A stretch of DNA of 64,000 nucleotides from Piezodorus guildinii (GCA_023052935.1 CM041292.1:113737436-113801435), one strand, 5' to 3'; numbered from the stretch's first letter, positions 39,601 through 43,100 are shown. Notes: generated by a model not told the origin, from the sequence alone. Numbers and translations are program-made.

Positions 39601-42600
39601 AATAAAAGCAATAAAGCATTGAAAACATAGTTAATTGGAATGACATCCATCAAAACTTTTATAATGTAGCTAAAGTATTTAACCTGCCCAAGTGATCACA
39701 GTCATTGATAATTATGCAGAAAGACACCAGACTTAATTGAGACTTCACACAATTGGTTACTGGGATTTTCACGCACACTTTTTTTGGAAGAGTATTTTTT
39801 CAGATTACCACCTCACCAATCCAAAGAGCTAAGTTACTGAACACCCTTATCACCAACCTAATGTCGATGATATCATTATCAATTATCTCCCTCAGATGAC
39901 ACAGTCCTTGATGATGGTGTTGAGGCTTGCTAGTTCTGAGATGTTCCTTTTAAATAAAATATTTAACATTGACTCAAGATCCACACTGGGCATTATAGCT
40001 ATCCAGGGTGATATCTAACACAGAAATCCCCAAAGAAGAAACAGACACCTTGCTGTATTGATTCTTAACGAATCACACGATAAAACATTACAAAACAAAC
40101 CTATGTATAGTCAATGGTTTGAATTAAAAGATATTTTAAAGAAGCGTATGCTATAAGAATTATTTTAAAATTATGGAATAAATAACCTTTTCTGATTAAT
40201 GGATCAACAACTATTACTATAATTAACTCCATTAATTATACACTTGTAAGCTTAAAGATACTAAATAAATAAATTTTATTATACTTTGATTTTTTTTATA
40301 AAAGATCTGTACAAAAATACCTCTCTACAATGATTAGTTCCAAGTGCTATTAAAATACTGCTGAGCACACCTTGAGTCATCTGGGAATTTTCAGTCTTTA
40401 ACATTTCTTCAACACTAAAGTCTATTAATTTAGAAACCATCTCATCACTAAGTTTGTTTCTGTTATCTTGAGCCACGGATTCCAATACATTCAGCAAAAC
40501 AATGTTGTGGTTCGAAGAAAGCTAGAAACAATTTTAAAAGAAATTTTAAGCAACAATTTTTCACTCAGTATTAACATTCAAGAAATAACTCAGTTGTACA
40601 TAGCAAATAAGGTTGTTTTGTAATTTGAGTACAGGAAATGATGAAATAATAAACTGCAAAAGGCTTTTGACACAGATATAATTTTTTATTATTACATAAT
40701 TCAACTGAATGCATACATCTCAATCAACAGATCGTCCCAGCAAACAAATCTCTCTTTAATAAGTTCAATGGTGTTATTATAATGCTCTCCACGTGGTGAG
40801 AAACTAGAGATTAATGCCCTTGCTGGTGAGCCTTCAACCGATGATTACACTAAATAATAAAATTTTAAATCTAAATCCATCTTAGTATTATCACAAATCT
40901 TTTTAAATTGTGACCAGCCATTGCTTTATGTCGCTGTCACAAGAGGAAAATTTTAATTTTGGATACTTAAAATACTAAAAACCTACAGTAAAACCAGATT
41001 CTGGACATAATTTCATCTTTTATTTATTTTTATTTTTTCATTTACTAAGATAATCCATCTATCTCTGTATATTTTTACTTGGTCAAACTCTTGTGAAATT
41101 TCTACCCTACTCGATAGAAAAAAAATCTATTTTACTTGTTTGTCTAATTTGAACAAACTTGCTGCTTTATCAGCTAGTTTAGAAAATTCTTCACCCAAAT
41201 GTGTAATAATCACCAACCAGACATTCTTCGAATCTGTTTGCCTCGGTCGTGAAGAGTCAATCTAGCTATCAGAGTTCTTTCACGTTTCAATTTATTCAAT
41301 TCAGTGTCTGACATCTTTCCTTCTTATATATTTCCCACAAGTGAAGCCAAATGTTTTGTAAAGGGGGTGAAGAAAAAAATTAAATAATAAACGGTAAAAA
41401 AAATGCAAAAGGCTTTTGCCATAGATATAAATTCATACTTATTTAAAAACACTACTGATTAAAACTAAGTGATTACATGTCACCTGGCCATCAAAATAAT
41501 AATACAAAAATAGTTGATATTTAACAAAATTACACAACAATGGTAAAGCAGAAAATCTAATCACAATAAAGAACAATTGCTTTGTAAATTGGGATAAATA
41601 TTCAAATTTATAATATTTGAATCAAAACTCACCAATTTGATTATTTACTTGGCCAAGAATTTTTGCTGCTGCCACACATGGACATTTACTAACAGTTACT
41701 AAACAGAAACAATTTCATATAAAGAAACATAAATTAGCATTGAACACTCACCCTACCCTTCTTTTCCTTATACAGACATATCTTCAACACAACTTCATTG
41801 GTGCGTTCCTTTGCTAATTTTTGCAGGGCTTTACAAACTGCCTCTCTTACAATATTCTCAGCATCTCCTGAGGTATCCAGCAGGGTTTCTAAGACAACTT
41901 TAAAGCAAATTTTGAATAAATAAATATAAAGATGGCTTTTGATCAATTTTAAAATACAGAATTACATTGATCTGTAACATTTCACTGGGATATTCACCAA
42001 CGAGCAGAATAACATAAAAAGAATATGAAAGCAAGAAATGTAGGCTTAAGTAGTAGATAGGAAATGTGTTGACTGTACAATGTACTGTCATAGTCCTACT
42101 TTCAAATTGAGGAATATTAAAGCTGACAATTATTATTTCTTTCAATGAAGATAATTAAAGTAAGAATAAATCTGTTTTGTTTTCTCACTAACACTTAATA
42201 AAATTATTTTTATTTATTTCCTTACTAAAGTGCTTTCTAACTGATGGTTATTATATAACATAACAAGAAATGCATATGCTATGTATAAAATACTCAGTAA
42301 AGCCTGCACTAGAACTATCAAATATAAGAAAGAGTGTTAATTCTTTAATTGTGTAGTTGTGAATTATTGATGTAAATATAGTTTCGTGTACTCTCGCCTT
42401 TTTTAAGGAAATTATCTCCTGTATTCTACATTCTACTGTAAATAGTTCAAATGCTCGATTCACTGTCTAACTCTATACAATATACAAGAATTAATGAAAT
42501 GTACCTTATAAAATTATTAATAAAAACAGTAAATAATACATTTGAAAACATTTATTTATAAATATTACAATCTTTTAGTAACTATTTTAATTTAAACTAT

Positions 42601-42926
42601 TAACATTCATTTCTCCAAGAGCTTGGGTAAAATGAGATCCTTCTAAAGAGTATTAACAATGAATTCAGGGGATTAACAGCATAATTTTTGATACTATTGC
42701 TAACAGGATCATTTTTTTTTTCTTACCAGAAAAAAAGAAAAAAACTATAAATGGACAAGCTAATGGAAACTTGAGGTGTCCATGAAATTCATATTCATGA
42801 ATTAATAAGGTAATAAACAGCCCCTATCATCAGTATTTTATTCCGAATTGAGACAACACACATTGTGTAAGGATACTAATGACACCTACCCAAGAAACTA
42901 GCTGTAGGAGGTTTATTTTCCTCCAT
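300..42926 (-). CDS. MROH1: MROH1 ortholog, 5' two thirds of gene (19 exons seen, 3' end outside window)
   Basis: Large HEAT-repeat (armadillo-like) protein of the maestro family; the vertebrate member is about 1,640 residues. Exons in transcript order: 42926-42890, 41897-41752, 40521-40321, 36109-35920, 34969-34818, 33557-33330, 33182-33104, 30897-30717, 30268-30128, 25971-25779, 23408-23211, 21502-21234, 20376-20233, 19767-19639, 19517-19333, 17558-17425, 3390-3215, 753-541, 468-300. The exon sequences follow the vertebrate protein colinearly: an AYNVIANSWVQAKEVKV stretch, then ESAICCLGPLFNLLPEE, SEVLRCYDHIG, VKKALVKAIVALF, INLLSSTVDNLRPCLW, ISDLWAHKLPQLITYL and LLMEDVSPDRLDEITTMLE. Junction phases match throughout, except a one-base deletion in exon 8 and an expected segment missing between exons 17 and 18. 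The exact cellular role of insect MROH1 is not shown by the sequence; the family is linked to lysosomes. The identification is from memory of the family. Confidence 0.85.
541..753 (-). CDS. MROH1: MROH1 exon 18
   Basis: Seventy-one codons, acceptor GATTTAG, donor AAG|GTATTT, phase 0 to 0. It encodes NPSTLNQCGDLIGTLVVRFF then a DSNEAVGKMAAHSAGIVLAI helix. It corresponds to the family DPAILFHTCHSVGQIIA region. About 50 residues expected between exons 17 and 18 were not found. Confidence 0.82.
754..2043. other. MROH1 intron, nothing further recognised
   Basis: AT-rich intron sequence between exons 18 and 17. It has short A and T runs and no frame that looks coding; no transposon end was recognised. 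Confidence 0.5.
2044..2700 (-). pseudogene. Jockey-type LINE remnant with family F 3' end
   Basis: On the minus strand a broken frame near 2,360-2,520 reads NPQYDRLYKILNRKSQLSIE then NKLLIYKTISKPIW, which is the post-catalytic part of a Jockey-clade reverse transcriptase (LENK..IY...KPIW). Stops and a lost C-terminus show decay. Toward 2,044 it is followed by a conserved repeat (here family F) containing a GATGATGGCTCAC stem-loop and the terminal segment GACTCCGGATTATTTCTACC. The RT assignment is firm; the link between the two parts is inference. Confidence 0.55.
3215..3390 (-). CDS. MROH1: MROH1 exon 17
   Basis: Acceptor ATTACAG, donor CAG|GTAAAT (phase 1 in, 0 out). It encodes ELVEELLMEDVSPDRLDEIT and ESWVRHRNSQQRQGGITILR. 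It matches the vertebrate LEDLLTSLL...PQGLQIMIEHLSPWI segment. A (TA)n tract follows the acceptor in the intron. Confidence 0.88.
3398..3467. repeat. (TA)n microsatellite
   Basis: Tract of TACA repeats passing into uninterrupted TA dinucleotides beside the exon 17 acceptor. Confidence 0.95.
3967..4020. repeat. End of a dispersed repeat (CTAGCTGTAACCCGCAGC)
   Basis: The CTAGCTGTAACCCGCAGCTT start followed by TGCTCTCG resembles a terminal sequence that recurs in many insect genomes with a CCCGCGGCTTCGC core. Class not determined. Only this end is visible; 4,021-4,388 shows nothing else recognisable. Confidence 0.35.
4389..5273 (+). mobile_element. Non-autonomous Helentron-like element (HINE/DINE-1 type), diverged full copy
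   Basis: Starts TCTGGTGCG, with ACTTAC near the 5' end and GTAAGcAAAAGT near the 3' end as weak subterminal inverted repeats. It has an internal CA/CG-rich microsatellite at about 5,099-5,137, then a conserved GACCTTTTTGC block, a CGATCGCAATACTTTCC block and a 3' AT palindrome. This order (5' subterminal repeat, central microsatellite, 3' stem-loop) is the known layout of Helitron-like interspersed elements. No protein is encoded. The class is inferred from structure. Confidence 0.55.
7492..9180 (+). CDS. LINE ORF1, nucleic-acid-binding (DUF4780-like) protein, altered C-terminus
   Basis: The frame is open from 7,141, but the methionine at 7,492 (MSQIIKKFSDSEEEMEAKE) is the more likely start because the upstream part looks like untranslated leader. 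The N-terminal region is acidic and serine-rich, then basic (AQRRKFKKLREQERAQ). The central part, with residues like KKPVRVGGFFPGEKL, RWSLMGVKEERHGFFALMR and MGKVQLRLLEKKRPPK, resembles DUF4780-type ORF1 domains of insect LINEs; I recognise this from memory only. No CCHC knuckle is visible. The tail is a Gly/Pro/Arg repeat. A 215-bp tandem duplication (8,846-9,060 and 9,061-9,275) shifts the frame, so the protein stops at 9,180. Confidence 0.75.
   Translation: MSQIIKKFSDSEEEMEAKELLEMMAVEDSSSSSYGRSGTQLDPSTASVQQDDDETRSSLATLMDEVRDLSVASEGERSLGGPIERTPKPQEVKKPSGAQRRKFKKLREQERAQTGNDAGPSGLLENQSQAAQTARLSGLSDDRSKAVPGTSSEKRPRTSPGTSAPMAKRARSAAPNVISYALAAGGSKVAIIPTRYPADQLTWEQSEDVKKQLIGFVDQLEEGGTQAEFSGFSFKMGGCVVVCDNQESRDWLSEIIKNIKLSGGLALRIGDFEELKKPVRVGGFFPGEKLTEQTFCRRIRIQNSRIPEVNRWSLMGVKEERHGFFALMRIPESSLRFLEERNWLVTFGMGKVQLRLLEKKRPPKPAKEMANKVSSVARDEGRKTEPGQDGGAPLSMKEKTALVCGGGPVVGAGRPADPGVSNVRTGEGTASRLPSGDASLAGSGGPADPGSSAEGPGEGTVGRRPSGTGSSAGFGGHADPGTSTGRTGEGVTPRRPYGVGASVGSGGPADPGTSGRTGDGGVPLRRAPGKARLAGARLELALRRGSGGMLIRVPPLGGLVKA
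8846..9275 (+). repeat. 215-bp direct tandem duplication in LINE ORF1
   Basis: CTGCGGAGGGCCCCGGGGAA begins at 8,846 (first unit) and again at 9,061; GATGGCGGCGTCCCT closes both units (9,046-9,060 and 9,261-9,275). The units look identical by eye. 215 is not a multiple of three, so the second unit is read in another frame. Confidence 0.9.
9320..12913 (+). CDS. LINE ORF2 polyprotein: endonuclease, reverse transcriptase, RNase H
   Basis: 1,197 residues, intact. The N-terminal apurinic-type endonuclease has MQINLHH near residue 5, QEPY at 35, DANAHHRLWGS from 136 and SDHK at 210. Reverse transcriptase has FVDIEGAFD near 575, GGCPQGGVLSPLLW near 635 and YADD near 664. RNase H has YTDGSM near 923, a conserved E in FQAEVMAIN, HTDSQAA near 987 and WVPGHSGILGNERADSLAR near 1,024, so all four acidic catalytic residues appear present. 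A C-terminal CRFCKKEDETAFHLICSCPE finger is near 1,141. It works by nicking target DNA and copying its own RNA at the nick. Its ATG overlaps a TAA in the ancestral ORF1 frame (TAATG, 9,318-9,322). Confidence 0.93.
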   Translation: MVLRLMQINLHHCIAACGALQQYVRGKNIDIILIQEPYLFKDSVKGLEMRGYSVIAVPMRSRTCILYKNNLKILPLWQFCCRDLTAAKVTLLEGNNRREITVCAVYLPYEEDIPTEAFRRLVAGMEGEGALIASLDANAHHRLWGSTNNNQKGESLLEFILSNDLEIHNKGNTATFVNKNRSEVIDITLSTNCANDFIKDWHVSLEESCSDHKYIRFDIDVNDMFETVYRNPKLTDWGSYCTQLEQEIRQCPKSIRDKWQLDCLNVSLTEAIMKSYTDNNRVCTVKSNRNVTWWNSELGKLRASTRKLFNKAKSTGSWNAYKQALTDYNKAIRKAKRGAWRNFCNDINDTSSTFRVNRILSKRPGQGAMGAISAEGGHTDSEIGTLKALARAHFPGCELMDEESNNPTSEKNTINSDRWAEANRIVNSGRLEWAVKSFAPFKSASTDGIFPALLQKGFEVLRPHLLVLLRGSLALNHIPDRWNVAEVRYIPKPGKASYDHPKAYRPICLTSFLLKTLEKIIDRHIRDNILADKPLHSAQYAYQPGKSCETALHFLVSRIEKTLINKDIVAGIFVDIEGAFDRTPYDTMALALERRGVGGLISRWINAMLEGRMLTSELGHSSLWIRPRGGCPQGGVLSPLLWCLVVDSLLTILSNAGFYAQGYADDIAVLIEGKFPETISDLLKTTMKLLREWCQTNGLSINPQKVNLCIFTNKRNITIRPPHLGEAEVNICSEVKHLGITLDSKLKWNSHIDKTCTRALKCLFACKGAVGKTWGLKPNVVLWIYKTVIRPMVLYAAVVWWHKANTCKSLLQLGKLQRLACLMTTGAMSTTPTAAMEVLLNLTPLHIAVETQALNTAYRLSKLGTRSSSLVYRGHGNLFRRIDEDSVLAMHSDLQVKKYKDTLYCAMINRTDSHKLCNGVNCYTDGSMTELGSGAGIWRMDKPEEGLSISLGKHTSVFQAEVMAINICAQTLISEGMRDRQITIHTDSQAAIGALGSYITRSKLVEECKNNLNMLSLLNKVRVYWVPGHSGILGNERADSLARRGSAQLPPTPEPVCGISLSKAKGLIKAAADNRSRQYWRDTDKQHHSKMFLDGPCKERSHILLSMDRTTLRRVTGLYTGHCQLNKHLHNMGLVASPTCRFCKKEDETAFHLICSCPEIARTRFYHFGVDHIPDPKLRELINPHRLVRFTKALALY
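12998..13260 (+). repeat. Partly duplicated, indel-rich stretch of the Helentron-like unit
   Basis: Just after the LINE, the unit runs from GAATCTAC to CCAAATAAAC, then jumps back to GCATTAAAAAATG and repeats the GAATCTAC region. Compared with neighbouring units, many short homopolymers are one base shorter (GTTTTC to GTTTC, TTTAG to TTAG, GGG to GG). Confidence 0.65.
15236..16000. other. MROH1 intron, nothing recognised
   Basis: AT-rich, with A and T runs near 15,885 and 15,905. No coding frame with family features and no repeat end was recognised. Confidence 0.4.
16040..16430. repeat. Dispersed-repeat fragment with local direct repeats
   Basis: An ATGGAAACTATGGAGTGAAT-like segment occurs at about 16,042 and again near 16,113. 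The segment from about 16,345 (CGGTTCAGTAATTTC, TTTATCCGGAACAAACATTG, CGACACGAGATTTTTATA) looks like the terminal part of a dispersed insect repeat. Class uncertain. Confidence 0.35.
16440..17090 (-). pseudogene. mariner-like transposase remnant
   Basis: In the minus strand, broken frames read NEGHGRTSYLDEDVLWALVN, then NSRTTRERAENLNLSKSTID and HLKGIVKVQ. This is the helix-turn-helix of a mariner transposase. It is followed toward 16,600 by RIVTCDQKWVLCDNSRC, equivalent to the first catalytic block (usually TGDEKW with Asp; here the sequence has CDQKW). Several stops and frameshifts make it dead. It belongs to a different lineage from the mariners at 24.9 and 48.6 kb. Confidence 0.65.
17425..17558 (-). 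CDS. MROH1: MROH1 exon 16
   Basis: Acceptor ATGTTTAG, donor CTTG|GTAAGT (phase 2 in, 1 out). It encodes KLPPPLIDSCRTHILKICFD and ATAVQTIKQL. The following intron is 14 kb and holds the LINE and Helentron-like array; the reading frame resumes exactly at exon 17. Confidence 0.82.
18355..18636 (-). pseudogene. Merlin/IS1595-like transposase N-terminal remnant
   Basis: The minus strand encodes GVSIWELPVTEENIVKYLQN and EDMKCNYDRRR. After a one-base frameshift it continues RWSCNHCSCRRMTSVRIGT, a stop, then LEG and INISAGLKFIYGWAHNLISV. The order helix, M-x-L/C, RWxCxxxxCR, VRxGTWLEG and FIYxW is typical of the zinc-binding N-terminus of Merlin (ISXO2/IS1595-like) transposases. The catalytic core is missing. 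It lies in the intron between MROH1 exons 16 and 15. Confidence 0.55.
19333..19517 (-). CDS. MROH1: MROH1 exon 15
   Basis: Acceptor ATAACAG. It encodes EGSCREAALEAIYNCGESLV through NKPDPLSIRVITVY. The donor GT|GTATCC (phase 2) was preferred over the in-frame TAT|GTGTAT because only it joins exon 16 in frame. Confidence 0.8.
19639..19767 (-). CDS. MROH1: MROH1 exon 14
   Basis: Forty-three codons, acceptor TTTCAG, donor AAG|GTGAGT, phase 0 to 0. It encodes IEKCREVLLECYAAIAQRCP and LESLTQWILSQIIVAK, matching the KSALILCYGHVAARAP segment. Confidence 0.87.
20233..20376 (-). CDS. MROH1: MROH1 exon 13
   Basis: Forty-eight codons, acceptor TTCAAAG, donor GAG|GTAGGT, phase 0 to 0. It encodes ICARAIGILSSAHLDMVLAR and a basic LNRRNSRLLGLMKDTK end, equivalent to the family CFGICAISHLEDTLAQLE helix pair. 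Confidence 0.86.
20377..21233. other. MROH1 intron, nothing recognised
   Basis: Contains A runs near 20,400 and 20,455 and a poly(T) tract at 20,664-20,687. No transposon or coding feature identified. Confidence 0.4.
21234..21502 (-). CDS. MROH1: MROH1 exon 12
   Basis: About 89 codons, acceptor TTTTCAG, donor AAG|GTAACA (phase 1 in, 0 out). It starts SEWNESEWDSLLLEVI and ends DLETILLRFKAGSNIK. It matches the EEWEEKLLMFL...D...W region of vertebrate MROH1. Confidence 0.88.
22373..22675. mobile_element. Foldback element with about 75-bp inverted arms
   Basis: The left arm carries CCGATTTGCAAAAGAAATTC and TTGGATATTTTTTTAAAACA; the right arm carries their reverse complement up to CGGCCTGATAATTAACGAA. 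The inner left arm holds TATCGCGACGTTTCAGCCTC and CTAGGGCCATTTTCAAGC, related to the stem-loop motif reported elsewhere in the window. No coding capacity; a MITE or foldback type. Confidence 0.7.
22855..23045 (-). mobile_element. Family F repeat copy with hammerhead-like motif and foldback
   Basis: Starts at the shared terminus ATTGAGGATGTATAGTCGAC, contains the stem-loop motif at 22,938-22,978 on the minus strand, and ends in an inverted repeat of CCATGTCCAAGCATAAACT around a 17-base loop. Confidence 0.65.
22938..22978 (-). ncRNA. Hammerhead-like core (candidate ribozyme)
   Basis: The minus-strand RNA would read GCC, CTGATGA, T, then GGCTCA with loop CAAGCT and TGGGCC, then GAAAC and GTTGGC. 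CTGATGA, a stem, GAAAC and a short flanking stem UGCC/GGCA match the parts of a type I hammerhead with a two-base-pair AC/GU stem III. The extra T between CTGATGA and the stem is not canonical. Confidence 0.3.
23211..23408 (-). CDS. MROH1: MROH1 exon 11
   Basis: Acceptor TTCACAG, donor CAAG|GTATCT (phase 1 to 1). It encodes VAPKDGGPLPSLETVLCRSF and ISDLWAHKLPQLITYLQ, the LLxxLxP.I...LW...P.L..YL helix pair of the family. Confidence 0.87.
24695..24911 (+). pseudogene. Fragment of the LINE ORF2 (linker to RNase H)
   Basis: Matches 11,902-12,119 of the full-length LINE, roughly four fifths identical by eye (for example AACTTGTTCAGAAGGATTGA is shared). It carries an in-frame TAG and small indels. 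It ends abruptly at a mariner sequence in the same orientation. Confidence 0.8.
24912..25727 (+). pseudogene. mariner transposase remnant (5' part missing)
   Basis: Broken frames show TVFDHLKKAGYV-like sequence (here CKFTIFDHLKKAGYVCCYDV), WDWKGPIHFELLPQN, FHQDNARPYVSLRTRQKL (second catalytic Asp in HQDNARP) and YSPHITPSDFHLF (third position, usually SPDLAPSD, here H). The 3' inverted terminal repeat ends TTTCCGGACAACCCAATATA at about 25,727. The 5' end is replaced by LINE sequence. Same lineage as the copy at 48,590. Confidence 0.75.
25779..25971 (-). CDS. MROH1: MROH1 exon 10
   Basis: Acceptor TTACAG, donor GAAG|GTACAG (phase 0 in, 1 out). It encodes IPDFIELSNICTATINLLSS followed by TVDNLRPCLWNTLLTLMM and a KALAQIAPKTNPEE end. 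The STVD...LW pattern is typical of MROH1. The 3' end of a mariner remnant lies about 50 bases downstream. Confidence 0.88.
26000..27720. other. MROH1 intron, nothing recognised
   Basis: AT-rich sequence between exons 10 and 9. No convincing repeat terminus or coding segment was seen. Confidence 0.4.
27722..28420 (-). pseudogene. Gypsy-type LTR retrotransposon pol remnant
   Basis: The minus strand at 27,760-27,940 reads KNAFSMMNGRYLQMASGLFG, APTTFQRLMGFML and CLICLDDIIV. This matches Gypsy reverse transcriptase blocks (FGL..AP..FQRLM and YLDDIIV; the Y is C here). Upstream, near 28,320-28,400, NIIIDEAKPIACHQPKK resembles the segment before the RT (H.I....KPI.Q..R). Degraded pieces may reach 29,160. 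No LTR was found. Confidence 0.65.
28149..28301. repeat. Inverted repeat of about 33-bp arms
   Basis: AAAATTAAAATGAGAACAAT with TCTCTTCTAAAAC at the left is the near reverse complement of GTTTTAAGAAGAGAATTGTC with CTAATTTTAATTTT at the right. A small foldback inside the Gypsy remnant. Confidence 0.7.
28421..30127. other. Degraded repeat-derived sequence, no clear feature
   Basis: An open frame at 28,889-29,116 (minus; WLLGLTGKMQTEKICKFLNL start) has no recognised family and may be part of the Gypsy remnant or another element. The rest shows nothing identifiable. Confidence 0.35.
30128..30268 (-). CDS. MROH1: MROH1 exon 9
   Basis: Forty-seven codons, acceptor TTTCAG, donor TCA|GTGAGT, phase 0 to 0. 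It encodes VKKALVKAIVALFCKRSQSE and NEAFIEFLVKNSVL, matching the family VKRAVVQVI...EAMIEYIV segment. Confidence 0.85.
30432..30575. repeat. (TA)n-rich low-complexity tract
   Basis: Alternating TA and TATTTA runs between exons 9 and 8. Confidence 0.9.
30717..30897 (-). CDS. MROH1: MROH1 exon 8, with a one-base frameshift
   Basis: Begins GKHFTERLTDLILKQMKLGN and ends RLHEIIPAMTVLLLDSS. Near 30,800 the frame breaks: after ECLIVTAT a TAA stop appears, while the next frame continues with LISGSDKILENRLHE. Overall helix length matches the vertebrate segment exactly if one base is missing from the short T run there. The donor is probably TCT|GTTAAA, which keeps phase 0 into exon 9. The break is either an assembly indel, a null allele or decay. 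Confidence 0.7.
31055..31138 (-). mobile_element. SINE-A, truncated copy (tRNA-like head)
   Basis: The minus strand reads GGGATCACTTGTAGCTGGGT, GGCTAGCGTAACAGCCTCCC and GGTCACGTGTTCAAATCC. The TAGCTGGGTGGC and GGTTCAAAyCC-like parts correspond to pol III A and B boxes. The body and tail are missing. Confidence 0.75.
31152..32990 (-). pseudogene. CR1-like LINE, 5'-truncated reverse transcriptase remnant
   Basis: A 302-residue open frame (32,630-31,722) starts just before YADDFQIYLTF, continues with NELRLNAAKTQAIIIGS, NNFGIHFDQTLSWKPHV and LVFSLIFPQFDYGCAVYGG, and ends TSLWNSLPSNIR. These are palm, thumb and C-terminal signatures of CR1/Jockey-group LINEs. Upstream, in a shifted frame, LDFSKVFDSLNHSIFYSKL gives the first catalytic block. 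The 3' UTR reaches an AATAAA-like end near 31,165 before a TA tail. It sits between MROH1 exons 8 and 7. Confidence 0.75.
33104..33182 (-). CDS. MROH1: MROH1 exon 7
   Basis: Short exon, acceptor TTTCAG, donor ATTG|GTATGC (phase 0 in, 1 out). It encodes VIVPPDYSLPHTVKQHSEVL then RCYDHI; the EVLRC motif is conserved in the family. Confidence 0.82.
33330..33557 (-). CDS. MROH1: MROH1 exon 6
   Basis: Seventy-six codons, acceptor TTGTAG, donor ATG|GTAATT, phase 0 to 0. It encodes VTESAICCLGPLFNLLPEEK and VLDQVLHSLGNM. A (TA)n tract lies just upstream in the intron. Confidence 0.88.
33594..33652. repeat. (TA)n microsatellite
   Basis: About 29 uninterrupted TA dinucleotides upstream of exon 6. Confidence 0.95.
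33722..33962 (+). mobile_element. SINE-A, diverged copy
   Basis: tRNA-like head (GGCTAGCATATGAGTAGCAG, GGTCACGGGTTTAAACC), then the family body (ATCCTTAGTTAAGCGGCCCT, ACCTGGATAGGCAA, GACTCCCACTGTAGCATAAA) and a TGAATAAACAAATAAAT tail. Eroded target duplications AGTAAGTCAGAG and AGTAAGGCAGAA flank it. Confidence 0.8.
33975..34817. other. MROH1 intron, nothing recognised
   Basis: No repeat end or coding frame identified between the SINE and exon 5. Confidence 0.4.
34818..34969 (-). CDS. MROH1: MROH1 exon 5
   Basis: Acceptor TTTTCAG, donor AAG|GTAAGG (phase 1 in, 0 out). It reads GKFCESLEEYLS through SAYNVIANSWVQAKEVK; the SAY-VL-W-Q-KE pattern is a clear match to vertebrate MROH1. Confidence 0.88.
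35440..35730. mobile_element. Composite repeat with two facing stem-loop motifs
   Basis: The minus-strand motif at 35,455-35,494 (CTGAAGAAG, then GGCCGAAATGTTGGC) and the plus-strand motif at 35,647-35,688 (CTGATGATGGCTCAC, then GAGCCAAAATGTTGGC) face each other. The right side ends with ACTCCCGATTATTTCTA, as in other family F copies. Confidence 0.55.
35920..36109 (-). CDS. MROH1: MROH1 exon 4
   Basis: Acceptor CTACAG, donor TTTG|GTAATT (phase 0 in, 1 out). It encodes VLSALIPKIQPGCDPNPHLL and NEQLRIALAF. This aligns with the family segment that has PG at the end of a helix followed by a TLG/LASLS helix. Confidence 0.85.
36319..36601 (+). mobile_element. SINE-A, full-length copy with perfect target duplication
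   Basis: Starts GGGATCACTTGTAGCTGGGT and carries a tRNA-like head with A box TAGCTGGGTGG and B box GGTCACGGGTTCAAACC. A conserved body follows (CCTTCGGAGGGGACG, CGTTAAAGATCCCTATCC) and an ACGAATAAAC tail. A 16-bp direct repeat AACAATAGTTTTAGGT (36,303-36,318 and 36,602-36,617) flanks it exactly. Confidence 0.92.
36965..37562 (+). pseudogene. RTE-type LINE, 5'-truncated copy
   Basis: Open frame with LKVRIYKAIILPTVLYGCET, LKDEQRLKVFENKVLRKIFG and RRLKWARKVVGLGEKR. This is the RT C-terminal region of RTE-class LINEs (YGCETW...LRKI.G...RWxGH-like). It ends in a short TTA/ATT repeat tail at about 37,545-37,562, as RTE elements do. A second copy is at 55.4 kb. Confidence 0.8.
37585..37712. repeat. 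Near-perfect foldback (about 55-bp arms)
   Basis: GGTGGCGGTCATTAAATGAA followed by ACAACTAAATAGTTTCAAC is mirrored after an 8-base spacer by GTTGAAACTAATTAGTTGTT and TCATTTAATGACCGCCACC. One mismatch cluster is seen. It would form a long hairpin. Confidence 0.85.
37713..38693. other. MROH1 intron, nothing recognised
   Basis: AT-rich sequence with a 12-base A run near 38,310. No feature identified. Confidence 0.4.
38694..39588 (+). mobile_element. Non-autonomous Helentron-like element, complete single copy
   Basis: Starts TCTGGTGCGGGCAACACACG with ACTTTCACTTAC, and ends TTACTATATATAGTAAGTGA then AAGTAA. GTAAGTGAAAGT is the reverse complement of the 5' ACTTTCACTTAC. A CA microsatellite lies at about 39,443-39,460. 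This undivided 895-base copy defines the element from which the 5.5-15.2 kb array is built. Confidence 0.7.
39589..40320. other. MROH1 intron, nothing recognised
   Basis: No coding frame or repeat boundary identified between the Helentron-like copy and exon 3. Confidence 0.4.
40321..40521 (-). CDS. MROH1: MROH1 exon 3
   Basis: Sixty-seven codons between acceptor TTTCTAG and donor GAG|GTATTT, phase 0 to 0. It includes NIVLLNVLESVAQDNRNKL and GVLSSILIALGTNHCRE, matching the second and third helices pairs of the N-terminal HEAT array. Confidence 0.85.
40650..41420 (-). pseudogene. BEL/Pao-type gag remnant
   Basis: The minus strand near 41,310 starts MSDTELNKLKRERTLIARL. After frame breaks comes GEEFSKLADKAASLFKLDKQ, and near 40,830-40,700 EGSPARALISSFSPRGEHYN followed by TIELIKERFVCWDDLLIEMY. 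The last part fits the DUF1759 gag domain of Pao/BEL elements (LxGxAxxxIxxxxxTxxNYxxAIELLKERFG). The phrase TGCAAAAGGCTTTTG occurs on both sides (40,656 and 41,400), possibly LTR residue. A stop and frameshifts show it is dead. Confidence 0.6.
41752..41897 (-). CDS. MROH1: MROH1 exon 2
   Basis: Acceptor TTTAAAG, donor AGG|GTGAGT. It encodes VVLETLLDTSGDAEN then VREAVCKALQKLAKERTNEV, the first HEAT unit of the family. Phase 1 in, phase 0 out, so it joins directly to exon 3. Confidence 0.8.
41898..42889. other. MROH1 intron 1, nothing recognised
   Basis: AT-rich; no repeat end or extra exon identified. Confidence 0.4.
42890..42926 (-). CDS. MROH1: MROH1 exon 1 (start codon)
   Basis: Twelve codons plus one base, beginning MEENKPPTASFL. 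The ATG context is good (A at -3, G at +4). The donor G|GTAGGT leaves phase 1, which pairs with the phase of exon 2. No other start was seen that keeps the N-terminal alignment. Transcript start was not determined. Confidence 0.65.
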
Positions 42927-43100
42927 TCTGAAGAAACAGATATTAAAACACTAAGCGTCAACAAACATAATAAGTTATGTAACGACGTCGTGGATGAGAG
43001 GTTTCACTTTATCAGATAACAGGTTACAGAAGTGTCATCTCAACAACAAAACAACTATTGGTTCTTTGGTCGGGCTACAAAATGGTTGTTTTGAAGTTAA
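42927..43100 (-). promoter_or_regulatory. Presumed MROH1 5' UTR and promoter region
   Basis: Sequence immediately upstream of the start codon. It has the palindrome ACGACGTCGT at 42,982-42,991 (ACGT core, CRE-like) and an ACCAATAG (CCAAT) segment near 43,060 on the plus strand. There is no TATA box at a clear position. Assignment is by location. Confidence 0.3.

Noticed and set aside
41638..41698. Possible extra MROH1 exon (KCPCVAAAKILGQVNNQI)
   Set aside because: It has splice-like borders, but exon 2 joins exon 3 in frame with good family alignment without it, through a stronger GTGAGT donor.
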